Origin: Ignavibacteria bacterium
GTDB lineage: Bacteria; Bacteroidota; Ignavibacteria; OLB7
DNA length: 64,000 nt
NCBI GenBank assembly: GCA_020635205.1
Contig: JACKAE010000001.1
Location: forward strand, 1,054,001 to 1,118,000
Direction: 5' to 3'
Below, in pieces: positions 8,498-17,951 of this stretch. The notes beneath the pieces are model-generated. The model was not told where the DNA came from. It made no database searches and was given only the letters and a program-made list of their open reading frames with translations. Numbering within the stretch: the first letter of the stretch is position 1; each line of letters opens with the position of its first letter. The position numbers and the translations under genes are program-made.

Positions 8498-9502
8498 ATG
8501 AGTGAACAACTAACGTATAAGACAGCTGGCGTCAACATCGATGCAGGTGAGAAGACGGTAGAGCAGATCAAGCCAATGATCCGCTCCACATTCAACGAAA
8601 ATGTTCTGGCAGACATCGGCGGATTCGGCGGACTCTACGATGCCTCCTTCTTGAAAGAGTACGATCACCCTGTTCTCGTCTCCTCGGTTGACGGGGTCGG
8701 CACAAAGCTGAAAGTGGCCTTCATGACTGGTTCCTACGAAGGGGTGGGGGTTGACTTGGTGAATCACTCGGTGAACGACATCGCCGTATGTGGAGCGCGG
8801 CCAATCTACTTCCTCGACTATTTCGCAACCGGAAAACTGGAGCCTTCGGTGGCCACCGAAGTAATTAGCGGGTTTGCTGCCGGATGCCGTGAGAACAACT
8901 GTGCGTTGATCGGAGGAGAGACTGCGGAGATGCCCTCGATGTATGCAGACGGAGAGTTTGATCTTGCCGGAACAATTGTTGGCGTTGTAGAGCGGAAGCA
9001 GATGGTAACCGGCGAGCACTCAGCGGCTGGTGACGTGCTGATTGGTCTTCCTTCAAATGGTCTTCACACAAACGGCTATTCGTTAGCTCGCGCTGTTCTC
9101 TTCCCAAAATATAGTCCGAATGACTATGTAGAGGAGATTGGTGGCAGATTGGGTGAAGTTCTTCTGGTTCCTCACCGCTCCTACTTGACGGCAATTCAGG
9201 AGACGATGGGAATTGAAGGGGTTCACGCTTATTCGCACGTTACTGGTGGGGGACTTGTTGGCAACACCTCTCGTGTTGTGCGCTCCCCTCTCAGGCTGAA
9301 AGTGGATTGGAGCGCGTGGGAACGTCCTGCCATCTTTAACCTGATTCAGCGCGAAGGAAATGTACCCGAGGAGGATATGCAGAGAACCTTTAACCTTGGG
9401 GTAGGGCTGGTAATTGTTGTTGCGAGAAGTGCGGTTGACGAAGTGACAGCCAAGCTGCAATCAATCGGCGAAGAGCCGGTAATTATTGGCCAAGTAGAGT
9501 AA
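8498..9502 (+). CDS. purM: phosphoribosylformylglycinamidine cyclo-ligase
   Basis: 334 residues, full length for AIR synthetase, which converts FGAM to AIR with ATP in de novo purine synthesis. Family motifs are present in order: GGFGGLYD, SSVDGVGTKLKVA, HSVNDIAVCGARP, YFLDYFATGKL, GGETAEMPSMY and LPSNGLHTNGYSLAR. The ATG start gives the expected family N-terminus (YKTAGVNIDAGE). It follows the histidine kinase closely in the same direction, although the functions look unrelated. purN, another enzyme of the pathway, is at 60892. Confidence 0.95.
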   Translation: MSEQLTYKTAGVNIDAGEKTVEQIKPMIRSTFNENVLADIGGFGGLYDASFLKEYDHPVLVSSVDGVGTKLKVAFMTGSYEGVGVDLVNHSVNDIAVCGARPIYFLDYFATGKLEPSVATEVISGFAAGCRENNCALIGGETAEMPSMYADGEFDLAGTIVGVVERKQMVTGEHSAAGDVLIGLPSNGLHTNGYSLARAVLFPKYSPNDYVEEIGGRLGEVLLVPHRSYLTAIQETMGIEGVHAYSHVTGGGLVGNTSRVVRSPLRLKVDWSAWERPAIFNLIQREGNVPEEDMQRTFNLGVGLVIVVARSAVDEVTAKLQSIGEEPVIIGQVE

Positions 9503-9577
9503 AAGTAGCAAAAGGTAGGTTTGAGGCCCGGTCACAATCGTGAAAATTCTGGACTTAACAAGGCTGGAATCATTCTT

Positions 9578-9591
9578 GACAACAAGTTGTC
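9578..9591. promoter_or_regulatory. inverted repeat upstream of the ECF sigma gene
   Basis: GACAAC-AA-GTTGTC is a perfect 6-bp dyad lying 41 bp upstream of the chosen sigma-factor start; it overlaps a TTGACA at 9576-9581. It could be an operator or part of an autoregulated promoter. It is short enough to be chance. Confidence 0.3.
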
Positions 9592-9631
9592 TAACGTCCA
9601 AAGTCATTTAGTTCTACAGAGTCGCTTCCGA

Positions 9632-10258
9632 ATGCGTTCAAATGGAAGTACAAGAATAACGGATTCTTTTCCGACAGATGCTGAACTCTTGAGTCGTGCA
9701 CGCTCAGGGGATCACGCTGCGTTCCGGCTTCTTGTAAACCGGTATGAACCGATCGTGGCCTCAACTGTTCAGGGAATGCTTGGCAGAGGATCAGAAGCTG
9801 AGGATGTAGGACAAGAGACGTTCATCCGATTCTATCATGCCTTAGACTCGTTCAGAGAGGATTCAACGCTCAAAACCTATCTGACCCGAATTGCGATCAA
9901 TCTTTCGTTGAACGAGTTGAAGCGGCGAAAGAAAAAGCAAGTTCGGTTTACTGGAATCGAGACTCTCGAGGAGAGAGATTTTGCAACCAGTGGGAATCGG
10001 GTAATTGATGAGAATGAGCGGAAACACCTGGTGCGAAAAGCTATTGATCGTCTCGACCCAAAACACAAAGCAGTCGTTGTTTTGCGAATGTTGAACGGAT
10101 ATTCCACCAAGGAAACGGCAGACTTGCTCAACCTGCCGCAAGGAACCGTTCTATCGCGGCTGTCGCGAGGAATGAAAAGTCTTGAGCAATTGCTGAAACC
10201 ATATATAGCTAACGATGAAAAGACCGGAACAACATCTGCTACTTCGTTCGCTCTCTAA
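9632..10258 (+). CDS. ECF-type RNA polymerase sigma factor
   Basis: 208 residues from the ATG at 9632; the frame is open further upstream (TTG at 9521) but that extension lacks family character and holds a likely control region. Region 2 begins DAELLSRARSGDHAAFRLLV and contains AEDVGQETFIRFYHALDSF (core-binding and -10 recognition). Region 4 has AIDRLDPKHKAVVVLRMLNG and a helix-turn-helix, YSTKETADLLNLPQGTVLSR. Its 3' end overlaps the next gene by 44 bp in another frame, typical of a sigma/anti-sigma pair. It probably redirects RNA polymerase to envelope-stress genes, judging from the two genes that follow. Confidence 0.9.
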   Translation: MRSNGSTRITDSFPTDAELLSRARSGDHAAFRLLVNRYEPIVASTVQGMLGRGSEAEDVGQETFIRFYHALDSFREDSTLKTYLTRIAINLSLNELKRRKKKQVRFTGIETLEERDFATSGNRVIDENERKHLVRKAIDRLDPKHKAVVVLRMLNGYSTKETADLLNLPQGTVLSRLSRGMKSLEQLLKPYIANDEKTGTTSATSFAL

Positions 10259-10646
10259 CGAACTGTCGGAGAGGGAAGTAGAGGAACTGAATCGACTGCT
10301 TCGGGATGACGCAGAGATTCAGGCTGAGTATGACAATCTGGTGAAGACAGAGAATATCCTTGCCGATGCACGATATGAGAGCTTCGGGCCAAGTTTTGCC
10401 GACCGGGTAATGGAGCGGCTTGGGAAGAAAGAAGAATCTTGGCAGTTCAGTCTATCTGATGCGTTGGCCTCACTCTTTACCCGAATTGCGCCGATAGCAG
10501 TGGCCGTGGCGTTGGTGCTCGGTATCTACAACATCACGGCGTCGAACTCTACGGAATCTCCAATCGAGGCAGCTCTCGGTCTGCATCCAGTAACCGTAGA
10601 TGCTGCGTACGAAACGGCCTTGACTGATATGATTCTTCCGCAATAG
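10215..10646 (+). CDS. probable anti-sigma factor, single-pass membrane protein
   Basis: 143 residues. The cytoplasmic N-terminal part (LRSLSNELSEREVEELNRLL) is acidic and helical, like the anti-sigma N-terminal helices that clamp ECF factors; no zinc-binding HxxxCxxC motif is present. A single membrane helix lies at about 95-112 (IAPIAVAVALVLGIYNI) with a short outer tail. It overlaps the sigma gene by 44 bp, so the two are translated from one message. The role is inferred from position and layout, not from a recognised domain. Confidence 0.72.
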   Translation: MKRPEQHLLLRSLSNELSEREVEELNRLLRDDAEIQAEYDNLVKTENILADARYESFGPSFADRVMERLGKKEESWQFSLSDALASLFTRIAPIAVAVALVLGIYNITASNSTESPIEAALGLHPVTVDAAYETALTDMILPQ

Positions 10647-10682
10647 GGAGATGAAAAGATATTTACGGGATGGTGTGATATT

Positions 10683-11114
10683 ATGAACACAAAGGTCAAA
10701 TCTATACTGATTCTTCTCGGGACTCTCCTTATTGGTGGAGTACTCGGGGGAACTGTCGTTGGGGTGATTTCACAGAACCGGCAGGAGAAGCGGGAGAATC
10801 TGCGAGGCCCTGGGGGTTTTGTCCGACACATGGAACGAGTGATTGGGATTGAGGATTCAGCGCAACATGCGGTTGTGCACCCGATCCTTGAGGCAGCCGA
10901 CCGGAGGAACTGGGAGCTGCTTAAAACCACTCGCGAACAGATGAGAGCGTCGTTCGACACAATGCTCGTTGAACTTTCCCCACACCTTCGCGCCGATCAG
11001 TTAGAGAATCTGAAAAGAGAGCGGGAGCACATGAAAAAGAAAATGAAGGGACCTCCGGGATTACCGGGGGGACCAAGGGAGAAACCAGATCATCCTCCTG
11101 CTGTAGAAGAGTAA
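10683..11114 (+). CDS. Spy/CpxP-like periplasmic protein, membrane-anchored
   Basis: 143 residues with an N-terminal membrane anchor (SILILLGTLLIGGVLGGTVV) and a helical, highly charged remainder containing RRNWELLKTTREQMRASFD and LSPHLRADQLENLKRERE, the amphipathic pattern of the heavy-metal-sensor/Spy/CpxP class. The C-terminus is rich in proline, glycine and lysine. It is the third gene of the sigma/anti-sigma operon, which suggests a feedback sensor or chaperone of the envelope-stress response. A related small protein is at 20809. Confidence 0.65.
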   Translation: MNTKVKSILILLGTLLIGGVLGGTVVGVISQNRQEKRENLRGPGGFVRHMERVIGIEDSAQHAVVHPILEAADRRNWELLKTTREQMRASFDTMLVELSPHLRADQLENLKREREHMKKKMKGPPGLPGGPREKPDHPPAVEE

Positions 11115-11162
11115 GACAATCCTTGAAGAATCGAGATCAACATCCGTTTCCTCGGATACGAA

Positions 11163-11204
11163 GAACTGCCGTTGTAGGGACACAGGGCCTTGCAACGGCA
11201 GTTC
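11163..11204. terminator. 12-bp perfect stem-loop after the ECF operon
   Basis: GAACTGCCGTTG at 11163-11174 pairs perfectly with CAACGGCAGTTC at 11193-11204 around an 18-nt loop. The following bases are T-rich but not a pure T-tract. It probably ends the sigma/anti-sigma/Spy-like operon. The rest of 11115-11361 holds no gene that I can see. Confidence 0.65.
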
Positions 11205-11361
11205 TGTTGTATTGTAGGTTGTCGAGAGCCGAGTAGGTTAAGCACCTCTGCTGGTGAAGGCGAACCATGTGATATATCTACATAGTCTATTCGGGTCGAA
11301 ATTCAGAACGTATAGCGAACGTTCGTTCGCGTTATTTACCACTATTTTTTGTTGACATCTT

Positions 11362-11844
11362 ATGAAGTTTGCAGAAAACAATGACAACATAACTCTGCAA
11401 CCGGTAGCCTACGTTCGCAACCATCGTCCGGAGTTACAAGATGATCTTTGGGGAGATGTAGTTTCGGAGGTTGTGTTAGTTGACACCCTTGCAGAAGAAG
11501 CCTTCGAGGGCATTACGGAGTTCTCACACTTGGAGATTATCTTTCACTTTGACCGTGTTCCAGAAGAGAAGATCATTCAGGGAGCGCGGCACCCTCGTGG
11601 CAATCAGGAGTGGCCTCTCGTTGGCATTTTTGCACAGCGTGGGAAGAATCGACCAAACCGCCTTGGGTTAACTATCGTTCGACTTCTCGAGAGAAATGGA
11701 AGAACGATTCGGGTGGTTGGGTTGGACGCAGTGGATGGGACTCCGGTACTCGACATTAAGCCGGTTATGCGTGAGTTCCTTCCGCGAGAAGAGATAGTAC
11801 AGCCTGAGTGGTCAACAGAGTTGATGTCTCAATACTGGAAATAA
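11362..11844 (+). CDS. trmO: tRNA (N6-threonylcarbamoyladenosine37-N6)-methyltransferase TrmO-like
   Basis: 160 residues, full length for the short TrmO/YaeB (UPF0066) family. It methylates t6A37 in certain tRNAs using SAM, in the cytoplasm. Typical signatures are FSHLEIIFHFDRV, ARHPRGNQEWPLVGIFAQR, GKNRPNRLGLTIVRLLER and LDAVDGTPVLDIKP. The family folds as a beta-barrel SAM enzyme rather than a Rossmann methyltransferase. It lacks the C-terminal domain of the E. coli protein, as many bacterial versions do. It stands alone, convergent with the large T9SS gene downstream. Confidence 0.88.
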   Translation: MKFAENNDNITLQPVAYVRNHRPELQDDLWGDVVSEVVLVDTLAEEAFEGITEFSHLEIIFHFDRVPEEKIIQGARHPRGNQEWPLVGIFAQRGKNRPNRLGLTIVRLLERNGRTIRVVGLDAVDGTPVLDIKPVMREFLPREEIVQPEWSTELMSQYWK

Positions 11845-11916
11845 TGCGAGAGCTCCCCTGAATGATTTTCGTGGATTTGTAGAGATGGCGCAAAAAAGTT
11901 CAGAAACGTCTTGGCT

Positions 11917-14900
11917 TTACCTCTCCACAATCACTTTCTCGACCGTTTCCCAGTCTCCTGAGGATAGCCGGTAGAAGTATAGACCAGAGGGGAGAGAACT
12001 GGCATCCCAACGGAAGTCATATTCACCCGGCTCAAGATAGTCGTTGATAAGTGTGGCAACCTGATTCCCCTGCACGTCGAAGAGTTCCAGTCGAGTTGGC
12101 CCGTCGAGTCCGAGCGAGAACTGAAGGTGTCCGAGGTCGGTAATCTGACTCTGAGGAGTGATGATGCTGTATTTGGAGGAGGTCATCTGAATCAACCGGT
12201 GGTGGAGTCCACAGATGCCAAGTTGAAGGCGTCCGGGCGTTTCGGCAATGGTCGTGCAGTATGGTTCGAATAGTTCCAACTCAAAGGGGAGAGAAATCTT
12301 TCCGATAGAGTCGAGCACAATTGAAGGATCGAGTCCTAAGTATGTGGCGAAGCGTGCATACATCAGTGTGCCGGTATCTCGCACAGGGTAAGCACTAAGT
12401 GGAGCGGGAGGAATCAACGAGACTACGAATGTCCCTTGGTAGTCGTCGTACAGTTCATCAACCTGCCAGTTCTCCAGAAGCGTTCCTTTCAAGCCAGATT
12501 CAAACCGCTCGAAGCTGTTAGTTGTTGGGCGCATCCCGAGCTTCTCGTAGAAGAATGTTGCCTTCACTCTGTAGAGAGTGGAGGCTTTGATTGAATCGTC
12601 GAGCATGATGCCAATGATGACAGTATCGCCAAACGTGAATGGTCCATACTCGCCGATGTGCGCCCGAATCACTCTCGGAGGATTCACAACAACGTGATAG
12701 AATCGCTCTCGCACTACTCCCGGGAGTTCCGATGTCTCCACGTGGTAGGTAGTTGCCCTACCGGGGGATGCAATGGGATTCCGACAGTCTCGGCAATCGA
12801 GAGTGCTCGCATCGTCCCAACGCCAGGCTACTCCCTCTCCTCCGTCAAGCCGAATGCTCTCATTCTCACAAACTTGCAGCGTATCGTATTCGGTAGGGAG
12901 AAAGAGTCGGAACAGTCCCGGCTCTTCAGTGATTATATGGCACTCAGGATTGGTGAGAGTGAAGAGAAGGGGGAGCGAGATGGTTGTCGCAGAATCGGGA
13001 GAGACTGCTGGGTCAACTGCGGTATACGTGGCGAAGCGAAGCCGGAGGAGCGTATCAGTTGACAGCGTTGAGGGGATATTCAATGGCGTGCAGACTATCG
13101 AGACGGTTCCACTTCCATTATCTTCACACACATCGATATTCCAATTCTCGAGGAGTGTTCCAGCCGATTCTACGCGGAGCGAATCTGGCGTTGCCCCTAT
13201 CGGAGCCATTGTCTGATTCCGGTAGGAGAGATTGCAGGCAAACCCTGTTGTTCCAGTCAATTCAGTCGGATCGTCCAAAACCAGGGCGACCTCTACCCTA
13301 TCTCCGAACTGGTAGAGTGGCTTCGACGTAGTTGCTCGAACGATAATCTGTGTAGGAGGAGTGACGTTCACCTGAATGAATGTGCTCCTCTTCAATTTTG
13401 GAGCAAGCCACGTATCAACACGATAGGTTGTTGTGGAAGTTGGGGAGGCTATCGGAGCGCGACAGTTATCGCAGCTCAACCCCGTTTGTGGTGTCCAATC
13501 CCAAGCGATTCCATCACCACCATCTAACTGAACGCTCTCTCCTGAACAGATGCTCACGGTGTCGTGCTCGTCTGGAAGTTCCAATTGCAAGTGTCCCGGC
13601 TCTGCTTCAATCACTGTACACTCGGGATCAATTCCCGGAGAGGTAAGTAGACAGGGGAGCGTAATATCAGCAACAGAGTCGGAGGGGATTCGTGGATCAA
13701 TGAAGAGTGTTGTAGCGAAGCGGATACGAGCTAACGTGTCGGAGTCGATGCCCCCTGCACCGGGTGTTCGGGTGCAAGAAATTCGCAGCGTTCCAGTTCC
13801 GTTATCGGTGACACTTCCAACATTCCAGTTTTCCATCAGTGTGCCGACAACGTACTGCGCCACGGTTGCAGGCGTGCGATCTAACGGTAACATGGTGCTC
13901 GAACGGTAGAGAACTTCCACGTCAAGGCTACCCAGTGCTGCGAAGCCGACAGTATCATCCAGAATAATGGCTCCGATAACAGTGTCGCCAAAGAGGTATG
14001 GAGTTCTCAGCTCAAGTCGTCCGTGGATGCGAGTTGTCGGTTTGACGATGACGTGGATGTATCGAGGCTGTGTTACAATGGAGGTGATTGAAGTTTCTAC
14101 GAAATAGTCAGTTGTCGTAGATGGAGATACAGTTGGTCGTTGACAGTCGTTGCAAGAGAGTCCTCCAGTTGTCGACCATTTCCAGGCAATTCCTGTTCCC
14201 CCATTAAGAGTGGTTTCTTCTCCATCACAAATTATCAGAGTATCGTAGATCGCACGATACTGAAACCGCTTGAAGATCTCAATATCTCCTAACAGCGCCT
14301 TCACATATCCATCTTTCTCTTCAATTCCATCAACGTCGATATAGAAACTTGTAGTTGAGACATTCGCTTTCGTGTTCCCCGTTGCTGGAATTCCGATGAT
14401 GCCACCGTTGGCTACGTTGTCGTTAATCAGAGGATTTCCTGTAGCCCAAATCGAACGGTAGGCAGTGGAGGGGGCAGGACGTTGGTTGTTATCGTAGCCG
14501 TAGTCGACACCCCCTTGCGTGTTTGTGTTGTTCCGCGAGTTGCCAACATAAATTGTCTTCGGTCCACTCCACCCATTCGGCAGAGCTTGATATTCGAGAA
14601 GTCGTGCGAAATACTCGGTGGCTCCAATATCGTAGAAGAGGGTAACCTCTGCTAATATCATCCGCCCATCCGGCGCGAAGGAAATATCGGAGACTGCTGC
14701 AGTGCGTCCTCGTGCTCGCCGTGTAGGGTAGATGGGGACTTGGAACTCTCGACGCTCACTATTCGGCAGGAAGGCTCCACTGTTGTTCAGCCTAATGCTC
14801 CAGATTTCATTTGGGGTGACGTCCGGCAAATCGTTCCAATCTTCTCGCCAGATAGAGTAGTAGAGCGTGTTGTTCCGAATCCCAACTCCCCAAACTCTCT

Positions 14901-15510
14901 CACCGAAATTGACAATGCCATTTATTCTATTGTCGGGATTGCGGGGATCGAACGTACTGAGAACGACGCCGTTCATGTTCAGGCGGTAGATCTTTCCATC
15001 CTCAAAATTGCTGACGAAGAACTGCTGGTTCAGGCTGTCGAAGCAGATGTTGCCGAGTCCGGGACGACTGTTTGGCAGGCGAGCGAAAACGGAGATAGTT
15101 CCAGTTCGACCATCAATCTTATACACACCACCAGAGCCTCCCGGACCGAAAACGCCGGGAGCCATAATGTTATTTGGAAGGCCATACATCGAGGTTGCGG
15201 TGACGTAGATGTTGCCATTGTCGTCGAGTGCCAAGCCGAATATCTGTCCCAGATTTCGCCCCGTCCAGCTTGGGTGGTGGTACATCGGTGGCGTCCAGCT
15301 TCTGCCGAGCATTGCAATTGGTGGAGTTCTAATGTCGATCAAGCCGAGGACATAGTCGTTCGGTGCAATGATAATATCGGAGTTGACCGTTACGTAACCG
15401 GAAAAGCATGTGACAGTAGCAACACCCGGTTCAAGGGGGAGCAGATTCTGGCTTGCAGCGGTTCGTACCAGAAGCGGAAGTGCGAGAAGCATTGAGAAAA
15501 AATACTTCAT
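11917..15510 (-). CDS. modular T9SS-secreted protein with beta-propeller-like N-terminus and three repeat modules
   Basis: 1197 residues with a signal peptide (LLALPLLVRTAASQ). Residues 40-400 contain NHL/SMP-30-like segments (IFGLALDDNGNIYVTATS, GLGNICFDSLNQQFFVSN) suggesting a beta-propeller. Three modules of about 230 residues follow. Each begins with an Ig-like cap ending in a paired-cysteine motif (LSCNDC, LSCDNC, LDCRDC, each followed by xxPxxSP) and continues with a cohesin-like beta domain (for example FGDTVIGAIILDD). The last ~80 residues are a type A sorting domain (ELFDVQGNQVATL ... LPSGLYFYRLSSG ... EKVIVER), so it is exported through the outer membrane by T9SS and anchored or released. 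Function unknown; an adhesive or scaffold role is possible. Confidence 0.82.
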   Translation of the reverse strand: MKYFFSMLLALPLLVRTAASQNLLPLEPGVATVTCFSGYVTVNSDIIIAPNDYVLGLIDIRTPPIAMLGRSWTPPMYHHPSWTGRNLGQIFGLALDDNGNIYVTATSMYGLPNNIMAPGVFGPGGSGGVYKIDGRTGTISVFARLPNSRPGLGNICFDSLNQQFFVSNFEDGKIYRLNMNGVVLSTFDPRNPDNRINGIVNFGERVWGVGIRNNTLYYSIWREDWNDLPDVTPNEIWSIRLNNSGAFLPNSERREFQVPIYPTRRARGRTAAVSDISFAPDGRMILAEVTLFYDIGATEYFARLLEYQALPNGWSGPKTIYVGNSRNNTNTQGGVDYGYDNNQRPAPSTAYRSIWATGNPLINDNVANGGIIGIPATGNTKANVSTTSFYIDVDGIEEKDGYVKALLGDIEIFKRFQYRAIYDTLIICDGEETTLNGGTGIAWKWSTTGGLSCNDCQRPTVSPSTTTDYFVETSITSIVTQPRYIHVIVKPTTRIHGRLELRTPYLFGDTVIGAIILDDTVGFAALGSLDVEVLYRSSTMLPLDRTPATVAQYVVGTLMENWNVGSVTDNGTGTLRISCTRTPGAGGIDSDTLARIRFATTLFIDPRIPSDSVADITLPCLLTSPGIDPECTVIEAEPGHLQLELPDEHDTVSICSGESVQLDGGDGIAWDWTPQTGLSCDNCRAPIASPTSTTTYRVDTWLAPKLKRSTFIQVNVTPPTQIIVRATTSKPLYQFGDRVEVALVLDDPTELTGTTGFACNLSYRNQTMAPIGATPDSLRVESAGTLLENWNIDVCEDNGSGTVSIVCTPLNIPSTLSTDTLLRLRFATYTAVDPAVSPDSATTISLPLLFTLTNPECHIITEEPGLFRLFLPTEYDTLQVCENESIRLDGGEGVAWRWDDASTLDCRDCRNPIASPGRATTYHVETSELPGVVRERFYHVVVNPPRVIRAHIGEYGPFTFGDTVIIGIMLDDSIKASTLYRVKATFFYEKLGMRPTTNSFERFESGLKGTLLENWQVDELYDDYQGTFVVSLIPPAPLSAYPVRDTGTLMYARFATYLGLDPSIVLDSIGKISLPFELELFEPYCTTIAETPGRLQLGICGLHHRLIQMTSSKYSIITPQSQITDLGHLQFSLGLDGPTRLELFDVQGNQVATLINDYLEPGEYDFRWDASSLPSGLYFYRLSSGDWETVEKVIVER

Positions 15511-15705
15511 GGCAGCCTGAGTATTGTGTCAGAGACTTTTGTGGAGAAGAGAGCTTTACAATATAGAACAAATGGTCGAAAACAAGTGGAAGTTTATAGG
15601 AAAAAGAGAGAACAAAAAGGAGTGGAGTAAGGTGAACCGGATATTCTGATCTCGGTATATATTGGCTGCAAAGTGAATTGATAGTGGGAACATACCGGAG
15701 ACCTT

Positions 15706-17484
15706 GTGGAACTCGATATTCTGAATCTCTTTCTCGTTCTTCTCGCCGCTTGGCTTGGTGGACAACTTGCGATTCGTCTTGGCTACCCTGCAGTTCTCGG
15801 AGAGCTAATGACCGGTATCCTTCTCGGTCCTCCACTTCTGGGGCTGTTGCACGGAAGTCCGGGTGTGGCTGTATTGGCTGAGTTAGGAGTCCTCCTGATG
15901 ATGCTCTACATTGGGATGGAGATCGATCCACGCGAACTCGGGAAAGCATCGAAAGGTGGAATTTTGGCTGCACTCGGTGGCTTTCTCCTCCCCTTCGGAT
16001 TAGGCTATTGGGTAGTGCAAGAGTTCGGGGGAACCGTCGTTGCCGGTCTCTTCGTAGGTATGGCGATGGGGGTGACATCGTTAGCGACGAAGTCACGCAT
16101 CTTGGTTGACCTGAAAATACTCGACACCCGCATTGCACACGTGATGATGGCTGGCGCACTAATTACCGATACCCTCTCACTCATCATCTTCGCCGGTATC
16201 ATCAGCTTCGCAACTTCCGGATCGTTGGATGTGGGAGCAATTGCCCTTATCTCGCTGAAGGTGAGTCTCTTCTTCTTAGTCTCTTGGCTTCTTGGACTCA
16301 AAGTTTTTCCACCTCTCTATCGGTGGCTCCAGAAGGTTGGGCTTACCGGGCGAACGTTCAACGCGACGCTGATCTTGCTGATTGCCTTAGCCTTTGCGGA
16401 GCTTGCTCACCTTGCCGAACTTCACGGCATTCTCGGAGCCTTTATTGCCGGTCTTCTTTTGCGCGAAGCTATTGCCGAGCGGAAGCTCTCCCACGAGCTT
16501 ACCGGACTTGTCAAGGATGTCTCTCTCGGCTTCCTCGCTCCAATCTTCTTTGTCACTGCTGGATTCCAAGTCTCTTTCGAGGTCTTCCAAACAGACCTTA
16601 CCCTCTTCCTGATAGTGATTCTCTTCGCCACTCTTGGGAAAATTATCGGCACGGCACTCTTCTATCTTCCGAGTGGATATGGTTGGCGGGAAGGCCTTAC
16701 GGTTGGGGCTGGGATGAATGGCCGCGGTGCTGTCGAGATTGTAATTGCAGGCATCGGGTTGCAGGCCGGAATCATTACACAGGAGATATTCTCCATCTTA
16801 GTCTTCATGGCAATCTCTACAACTGCAACTGTTCCAGTCTTCCTGAAGTGGGGAGTAGAGTGGCTTCGACAACGCAATGAATTGGTTCGCTCTACTCACG
16901 GGAAAGATGGTGTGCTGATTGTGGGAGCCGGGCCGGTTGCTCGACTTTTAGCCCGAGAATTTGCTCGGGTTGGATCAGTAACGTTGCTCGACACGAACGA
17001 AGAAAATTGTCGTGCTGCTCAGGAGATGGGGTTGAACGCAACGCACGGAGATGCACTGGAAGACACGGCACTGCGGGATGCAGGCATCGAGAACGTTGGG
17101 TTGCTCATCGGACTTACGCCAAATGCGGAAGTGAATGTGTTGGTAGCAAAGCGAGCATACGAAGAGTTCCTTACGCCAGAACTTTACGCACTTCTGATTA
17201 CTGAAGGGGATAGTGGACTTTATCGACAACTGGAACATATCAAGGCACACCCCCTCTACCGGACATCGATTAACCTGAACAATTGGAATAATAGATTGCG
17301 GAACAACCTTGCTCACGAAGTTGTGAAGAGGGTGACAGCAAATGGTGTTGAGGAGATTGAACAACAGTTCAATCGTGGGGAGCTTCTTCCACTGGTTGTC
17401 CGTCGAGGAGAAAACATTCGGTTGTATGGCACTGGTGACGATCTTCAGGAAGGTGAAGAAGTCGTTTCCCTCACGATTGCGTAG
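15706..17484 (+). CDS. Kef-type cation:proton antiporter with RCK (TrkA-N) domain
   Basis: 592 residues from a GTG start that gives the usual CPA2 N-terminus (LAIRLGYPAVLGELMTGILLGPPLLG). About twelve hydrophobic helices fill residues 1-385, including LGAFIAGLLLREA and GMNGRGAVEIVIAGIGL, both characteristic of the CPA2 family. A cytoplasmic Rossmann domain begins near 400 (GVLIVGAGPVARLLAREF), an NAD(H)-binding RCK gate. A short TrkA-C-like tail ends the protein. It probably moves potassium or sodium against protons across the inner membrane. Its 3' end overlaps the convergent gene by 14 bp. Confidence 0.9.
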   Translation: MELDILNLFLVLLAAWLGGQLAIRLGYPAVLGELMTGILLGPPLLGLLHGSPGVAVLAELGVLLMMLYIGMEIDPRELGKASKGGILAALGGFLLPFGLGYWVVQEFGGTVVAGLFVGMAMGVTSLATKSRILVDLKILDTRIAHVMMAGALITDTLSLIIFAGIISFATSGSLDVGAIALISLKVSLFFLVSWLLGLKVFPPLYRWLQKVGLTGRTFNATLILLIALAFAELAHLAELHGILGAFIAGLLLREAIAERKLSHELTGLVKDVSLGFLAPIFFVTAGFQVSFEVFQTDLTLFLIVILFATLGKIIGTALFYLPSGYGWREGLTVGAGMNGRGAVEIVIAGIGLQAGIITQEIFSILVFMAISTTATVPVFLKWGVEWLRQRNELVRSTHGKDGVLIVGAGPVARLLAREFARVGSVTLLDTNEENCRAAQEMGLNATHGDALEDTALRDAGIENVGLLIGLTPNAEVNVLVAKRAYEEFLTPELYALLITEGDSGLYRQLEHIKAHPLYRTSINLNNWNNRLRNNLAHEVVKRVTANGVEEIEQQFNRGELLPLVVRRGENIRLYGTGDDLQEGEEVVSLTIA

Positions 17485-17899
17485 TTTGAGAAGAATCTCC
17501 TCCTTTGCTACTGGAGGTGGAGTGTTGTTCTCTTCGCCTCTTCCAGTCGCGCCAGTTGAGTATGAGTGATCCTGTAAGTGCCGTTAGGGTGAGTGTTAGC
17601 ACCAGAGGATCAACTACTGAGGCATCCCAGTCGAACGGGGTGAGCCTGTCGAGGTAGTACTCAATGCAGGAGGTTGGGAGATAGGTCTCTCCCAACTGTC
17701 GTTTCACATCCCAGTGCCAGTCGGTGAGGGGACAGTAACCGAAACCGCAGAAGAGGCCGAGGAAACTCCAGGAGGCGAGCGTGAGGAGAATTGTGTAGAG
17801 GTGAGCGCGGCGCGTTCGCTTCGGTAGCCACCCAAACAGATTAAAGACTACCAGTGCAGCGTGGAAGGTGAAGAGGAAAATGTCGAGGAATCTGTACAT
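17471..17899 (-). CDS. DUF2784-like small membrane protein
   Basis: 142 residues with three hydrophobic segments (about 6-24, 35-52 and 100-115). The core FCGFGYCPLTDWHWDVKRQL followed by SCIEYYLD is the signature I associate with DUF2784 membrane proteins. The C-terminal tail is basic, then serine-rich. Biochemical function is unknown. The gene is convergent with the antiporter and overlaps its last 14 bp, and is divergent from the DinB-like gene. Confidence 0.72.
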   Translation of the reverse strand: MYRFLDIFLFTFHAALVVFNLFGWLPKRTRRAHLYTILLTLASWSFLGLFCGFGYCPLTDWHWDVKRQLGETYLPTSCIEYYLDRLTPFDWDASVVDPLVLTLTLTALTGSLILNWRDWKRRREQHSTSSSKGGDSSQTTQS

Positions 17900-17951
17900 T
17901 GGACAAGCCTTTAAAGAGTAACGAGAGCCTTTCTTAACGAAACCTAATTTT

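Noticed and set aside
14740..15495. 251-residue plus-strand frame opposite the N-terminus of the 1197-residue T9SS protein
   Set aside because: No family-like motif or signal peptide; the minus-strand gene is clearly coding (signal peptide, modules, sorting domain).
15431..16159. 242-residue minus-strand frame spanning two genes
   Set aside because: Overlaps the starts of both the T9SS protein and the Kef-type antiporter; arginine/serine-rich, typical of a shadow frame.
17471..17484. frameshift suspected at the overlapping gene ends
   Set aside because: The 14-bp overlap is between convergent genes on opposite strands; both proteins look complete.
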